Assembly: GCA_946965045.2 (NCBI GenBank) | Contig: OX337233.1 | Location: 2,294,001 to 2,358,000, forward strand | Direction of reading: 5' to 3' | Source: Epithemia pelagica | Taxonomy: Eukaryota > Bacillariophyta > Bacillariophyceae > Surirellales > Surirellaceae | DNA length: 64,000 nt | Notes under the pieces: generated by a model | The model's database searches: none | Told to the model about the DNA's origin: nothing | What the model saw: only the letters and a program-made list of their open reading frames with translations | In this document: positions 61,046 through 64,000 of the stretch, piece by piece | How the letters are laid out: every line of letters starts with the position of its first letter | Numbering within the stretch: position 1 is the stretch's first letter | Program-made: the position numbers and the translations under genes

Positions 61046-62389
61046 TCATTTGCGTTTCTTCTTCATGTAACCAAACTCCTGTACTTTTACTTCCTTTCTT
61101 CGCCAGTCCTTGTCAACTTTGACGTTCAGATCGAGAAACACTTTGGATCGGAAAAATTGTTCGAGTTTTTCGCGAGACGAGATTCCAATTGCTTTGATCT
61201 GTTCTCCTTGTTTACCAATCGCAATGATTTTTTGGCTATCTCTCTCCACCACAATATCTGCCCATATCCGTATCATATTATTGCCGCTTTCATTTTCATC
61301 GGGTTCTTTGAATGCTTTGATTCGAACTTCGCAACAATACGGGATCTCTTTTTTGAGGGTTTCAAATAAGGATGCTCGGATCAACTCGCTGGCAACAAAC
61401 CGATCTGTACGGTCAGTGAGTAGATCTTGGTCAAACATGGGAGGAGAAAGCGGCAAAAGCTCAGTTGCTTGCTCATCTGACAAGAACTGAACACCAGGGG
61501 GGAACATGCCGGGGACTGGTCGTCCCATGTCACGAATAGTGGCAGGAACGTCTGGCCCTCCTGTCAAGATCCGTCGCAACGTGGAGACACCTACATCTTT
61601 GCTTCCTTCTGAGGCGCACATGGGCAAAATGGCCAAGGCGTTCGGAAGCAAGCTACGCCATAGTGCCACGGCTGATTCAACAGTGAGTGTTTTGTCCTGG
61701 TTGCTCTCTGCGTCCGGGTTGACTACCGCGGCCAAATCCACCTTGTTCACGGCCACAATGACCGGCTTTCGGCTGTTTTGCACTTTTCGAAAGAGCTGGT
61801 CGTCTGGAATCGGAGTGCTAAACAGGTCAGTAACTACTAACAAGACATCGGCATCGTAAAAGGCACCCAGAACTGCTTCCATCATCCCCTCTTGCAGTTT
61901 GTAGGCCGGTTCTTCGATCACTCCTGGGGTGTCAACCAAGCAAAGCTGACAACTGGAGGTCGATAAGATACCAAGAATTGCATGACGCGTTGTCTGAGGT
62001 CTTGCCGTCGCGATGCACAGATCCTCTTCCAATAACGCGTTCATCAAGGTGCTCTTCCCCATATTGGGCGCCCCAAGAACAACCACAAAACCACATCGAT
62101 ATCCCTCATGGGGACTCCCCTTCATACGTCCACTGTAGTCAAAGGAATCGTCCAGAGTCGATAGGAGAGAATCCAAAGGTGGTGATGGTGGTGGTGAATT
62201 TCCGTCGTCGGCATCTCGAGACGATGCACGATGCAGGAAAACCTGGTGGTGATGCCAAAATTCTTTCGGTCTTGGTAAGGCAAAATTCGCAAACGCCAAT
62301 GCACCGGGCACGAGTTCGAGGTGGAATTTCACCGTCAGGAAAAATGCAAGCCAGCAAAGGTTTGACAGCTCTCGAGGACGAAATGCCAT
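61046..62389 (-). CDS. Era-type GTPase with KH domain, plastid-targeted
   Basis: 447 residues. The N-terminus has a hydrophobic signal (LCWLAFFLTVKFHLELV) followed by ALAFANFALP, an Ala-Phe motif typical of complex-plastid import. The GTPase domain has G1 GAPNMGKS (about 106-113), G2 around RPQTTRH, G3 DTPG and G4 NKVD. A C-terminal KH domain (IIAIGKQGEQIKAIG, with the GxxG loop) ends at KVQEFGYMKKKRK. Era binds the 3' end of small-subunit rRNA and is a ribosome assembly checkpoint; this copy most likely serves the plastid ribosome. An insertion between G4 and the KH domain (about residues 235-320) is longer than in bacterial Era. Confidence 0.92.
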   Translation of the reverse strand: MAFRPRELSNLCWLAFFLTVKFHLELVPGALAFANFALPRPKEFWHHHQVFLHRASSRDADDGNSPPPSPPLDSLLSTLDDSFDYSGRMKGSPHEGYRCGFVVVLGAPNMGKSTLMNALLEEDLCIATARPQTTRHAILGILSTSSCQLCLVDTPGVIEEPAYKLQEGMMEAVLGAFYDADVLLVVTDLFSTPIPDDQLFRKVQNSRKPVIVAVNKVDLAAVVNPDAESNQDKTLTVESAVALWRSLLPNALAILPMCASEGSKDVGVSTLRRILTGGPDVPATIRDMGRPVPGMFPPGVQFLSDEQATELLPLSPPMFDQDLLTDRTDRFVASELIRASLFETLKKEIPYCCEVRIKAFKEPDENESGNNMIRIWADIVVERDSQKIIAIGKQGEQIKAIGISSREKLEQFFRSKVFLDLNVKVDKDWRRKEVKVQEFGYMKKKRK

Positions 62390-62944
62390 TGTTTCAATCG
62401 ATTCTACAGTCGACAGAGGAAATTAACATCACACCTTCGTGATTTTGATGTTGATGACGATGAAAAAGAATTTGAAACTGTGGTCAGACATAATCGAAGT
62501 TCGCTGCAGATGTCTTGAAATCTTACCAACGCTGTGGCAGCGATCGGGGATCGGGCTTGCTTGGCAAAGAGCGTGCGCCTTGCAGGTTGCAGGGCGCCGG
62601 ATGCGTTGAGTCGTTTTGGTCGCCCCAAAAAGATCGCGTCCGTTGAAAACAAAAATGAGTAGTTAAACTATGTCCTATACGAATTTTAGTACTCAACGCA
62701 ACAAATGATTCAGTGTGGCTCAGAAAGTAGGCGCGCCACAAAGTCCAACTCCCGCCAACGCCCCTGTTTCACGAAGGACCCCTTGTTTCGTGGATTTGTC
62801 ATAGTCTCGTTTGGATCTCCACAAGGCGAAGAAGCAGGAGGAAGAGGTTCAACACTGTTGCGGACTCAACCGACCTTTTCATTCTCCTCGACTCAACGAC
62901 ATCGTTCATACATCTATAGCGAGAAAGAGAAAGTAAACCTCACC
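62390..62944. other. intergenic region between divergent genes
   Basis: 555 bp separating the Era gene (minus) from clathrin heavy chain (plus). Small frames on both strands lack domains. Both promoters lie here by position. Confidence 0.35.
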
Positions 62945-64000
62945 ATGGCAGGGGTTCCTTTGACCTTTAGCGAGGCTCTCAACGTAAGTCACAATGACGG
63001 TCGGTCTGCATCTTTGGTGGTCTGTGGTTTTGTACGGTGGCTACGGTACTTCTACACGAAGTGAAACGAATAACCGTTTGAAGATACGGCGGCGAGAAAA
63101 TGATTTTGAAAAATGATCGGAAGCACATGGTGTTGGTCATGATGTTACCTCTATCTCATTGATACAAACAATGTGTATAAGAGCCGATTTGAGGAACAAG
63201 TCATTGCTTTTCTCTTTGTTGATACTACTGCAGTAAACACGAACAAAGACCGTCTTTGGATGCATTTTCGTCACTCTTCCAGGTTTCGAACTCACTGGTC
63301 CTTTTCTTCCCTTGACGTCTTTTGATCATGCATATCTATAGCTCCAACAATTGGGCGTCCCTGAGGCGAGCATCAAGCATGGCTTGACTTCTATGGAATC
63401 CGACAAATGGATCATTTGTGTGGAACCAAGTCAAGTGACGATGGTGGATCTTCAAAACGGTGCACAAGTTTCACGCCGTCCTATTCAAGCTGAGGCCGCC
63501 GTGATGAATCCCACACAGAACATCCTAGCTCTTCGCAGTGGCACAACGGTGCAAATCTTCAATCTCGACGCTAAGGCCAAAATCAAGGCTCACAACATGC
63601 CAGAACCTTTGGTATTTTGGAAGTGGACAAGTCCGACCAATATTGGTCTCGTAACTGCCACCTCGGTCTACCATTGGGCGTTGGACAATGCTGACCCTCC
63701 CAAGAAAATGTTTGATCGTTTGGACAAGCTTGGTCCCAACACGCAGATTATCAACTACCGCGTATCTCCCGACGGAAAGTGGTGCCTCCTCGGTGGAATT
63801 AGTGCTGGTGCTGGTGGTAGCGTGGATGGAAACATGCAGCTCTATTCGATTGAAAAGTCGGTTTCTCAGCATCTCACTGGCCATGCTGCTGCCTTCGCTA
63901 CCATCAAACTTCCTGGACGGGAAGATATGGCACAAGTGCTTGTCTTTCATGGAAAGACTGCGGGATCCACTGAACCTCCCAAGTTCTTTGTGCGAGAAAT
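62945..64000 (+). CDS. CLTC: clathrin heavy chain, 5' part, runs off the right edge
   Basis: Exon 1 is 62945-62983 (MAGVPLTFSEALN). A 358-bp intron (GTAAGT...CTATAG) ends at 63341, and exon 2 continues to the window end in phase. The joined start, with LQQLGVPEASIKHG, is the conserved N-terminus of the clathrin heavy chain beta-propeller. It continues with ESDKWIICVE, MNPTQNILALRSG, NIGLVTATSVYHW and SPDGKWCLLGGI. About 233 of the usual ~1,700 residues are present. It forms triskelions coating endocytic and Golgi vesicles. The intron is the longest found in this window. Confidence 0.95.

Overview
The window is nuclear DNA of a eukaryote, most likely a diatom. Genes are dense and mostly monocistronic on both strands, with few and short GT-AG introns (72 to 104 bp, one of 358 bp). 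Several predicted proteins start with a signal peptide followed by Ala-Phe motifs typical of import into a complex red-lineage plastid (56813, 62389 minus, probably 32560 minus). The large retrotransposon resembles the Ty1/copia 'CoDi' elements of diatoms. No bacterial operon, rRNA, tRNA or CRISPR array was seen.

Left part (1-38.6 kb), ordinary gene-rich sequence: a partial unknown gene at the left edge; an F-box protein; a mitochondrial phosphate carrier; ubiquitin-eL40; an ER-type membrane protein; a coiled-coil membrane protein; two tandem P450 genes with a P-loop gene on the opposite strand between them; a four-helix membrane protein; two tandem Kex1-like serine carboxypeptidases; an RmlD/MAT2B-like reductase; glyoxalase II followed by a broken copy of the reductase's 5' end; an RRM protein; a MED17-like Mediator subunit divergent from an AGFG/ArfGAP-like protein; a thylakoid-lumen protein; a small TIR element 31 bp upstream of a metallophosphoesterase gene carrying an in-frame stop; an OPA3-like gene with a 17-nt first coding exon; an alpha/beta hydrolase; and an unknown acidic protein.

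Middle (39.5-54.4 kb), the repeat-rich block: a 20-bp palindromic satellite, a 426-bp long inverted repeat, a two-pore K+ channel gene, an HTTM-domain gene, and a complete 8.4-kb Ty1/copia element (45248-53630, minus strand, 5-bp target duplication TGTAG, near-identical LTRs). The element is inserted inside an older decayed RNase H-bearing retroelement ORF. It carries an extra ORF between its 5' LTR and gag, but its pol is broken by two stops and two frameshifts.

Right part (54.9-64 kb): an acylated-type ankyrin/RING protein with one in-frame TAA, a plastid-targeted unknown, ribosomal protein eL43, a Q-rich protein with a duplicated Cys/His motif, a plastid-type Era GTPase and the 5' end of clathrin heavy chain. 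Nothing here forms a classical gene cluster. The strongest unexplained signals are the extra retroelement ORF, the long inverted repeat beside the palindromic satellite, and single stop codons in two otherwise well-preserved host genes.
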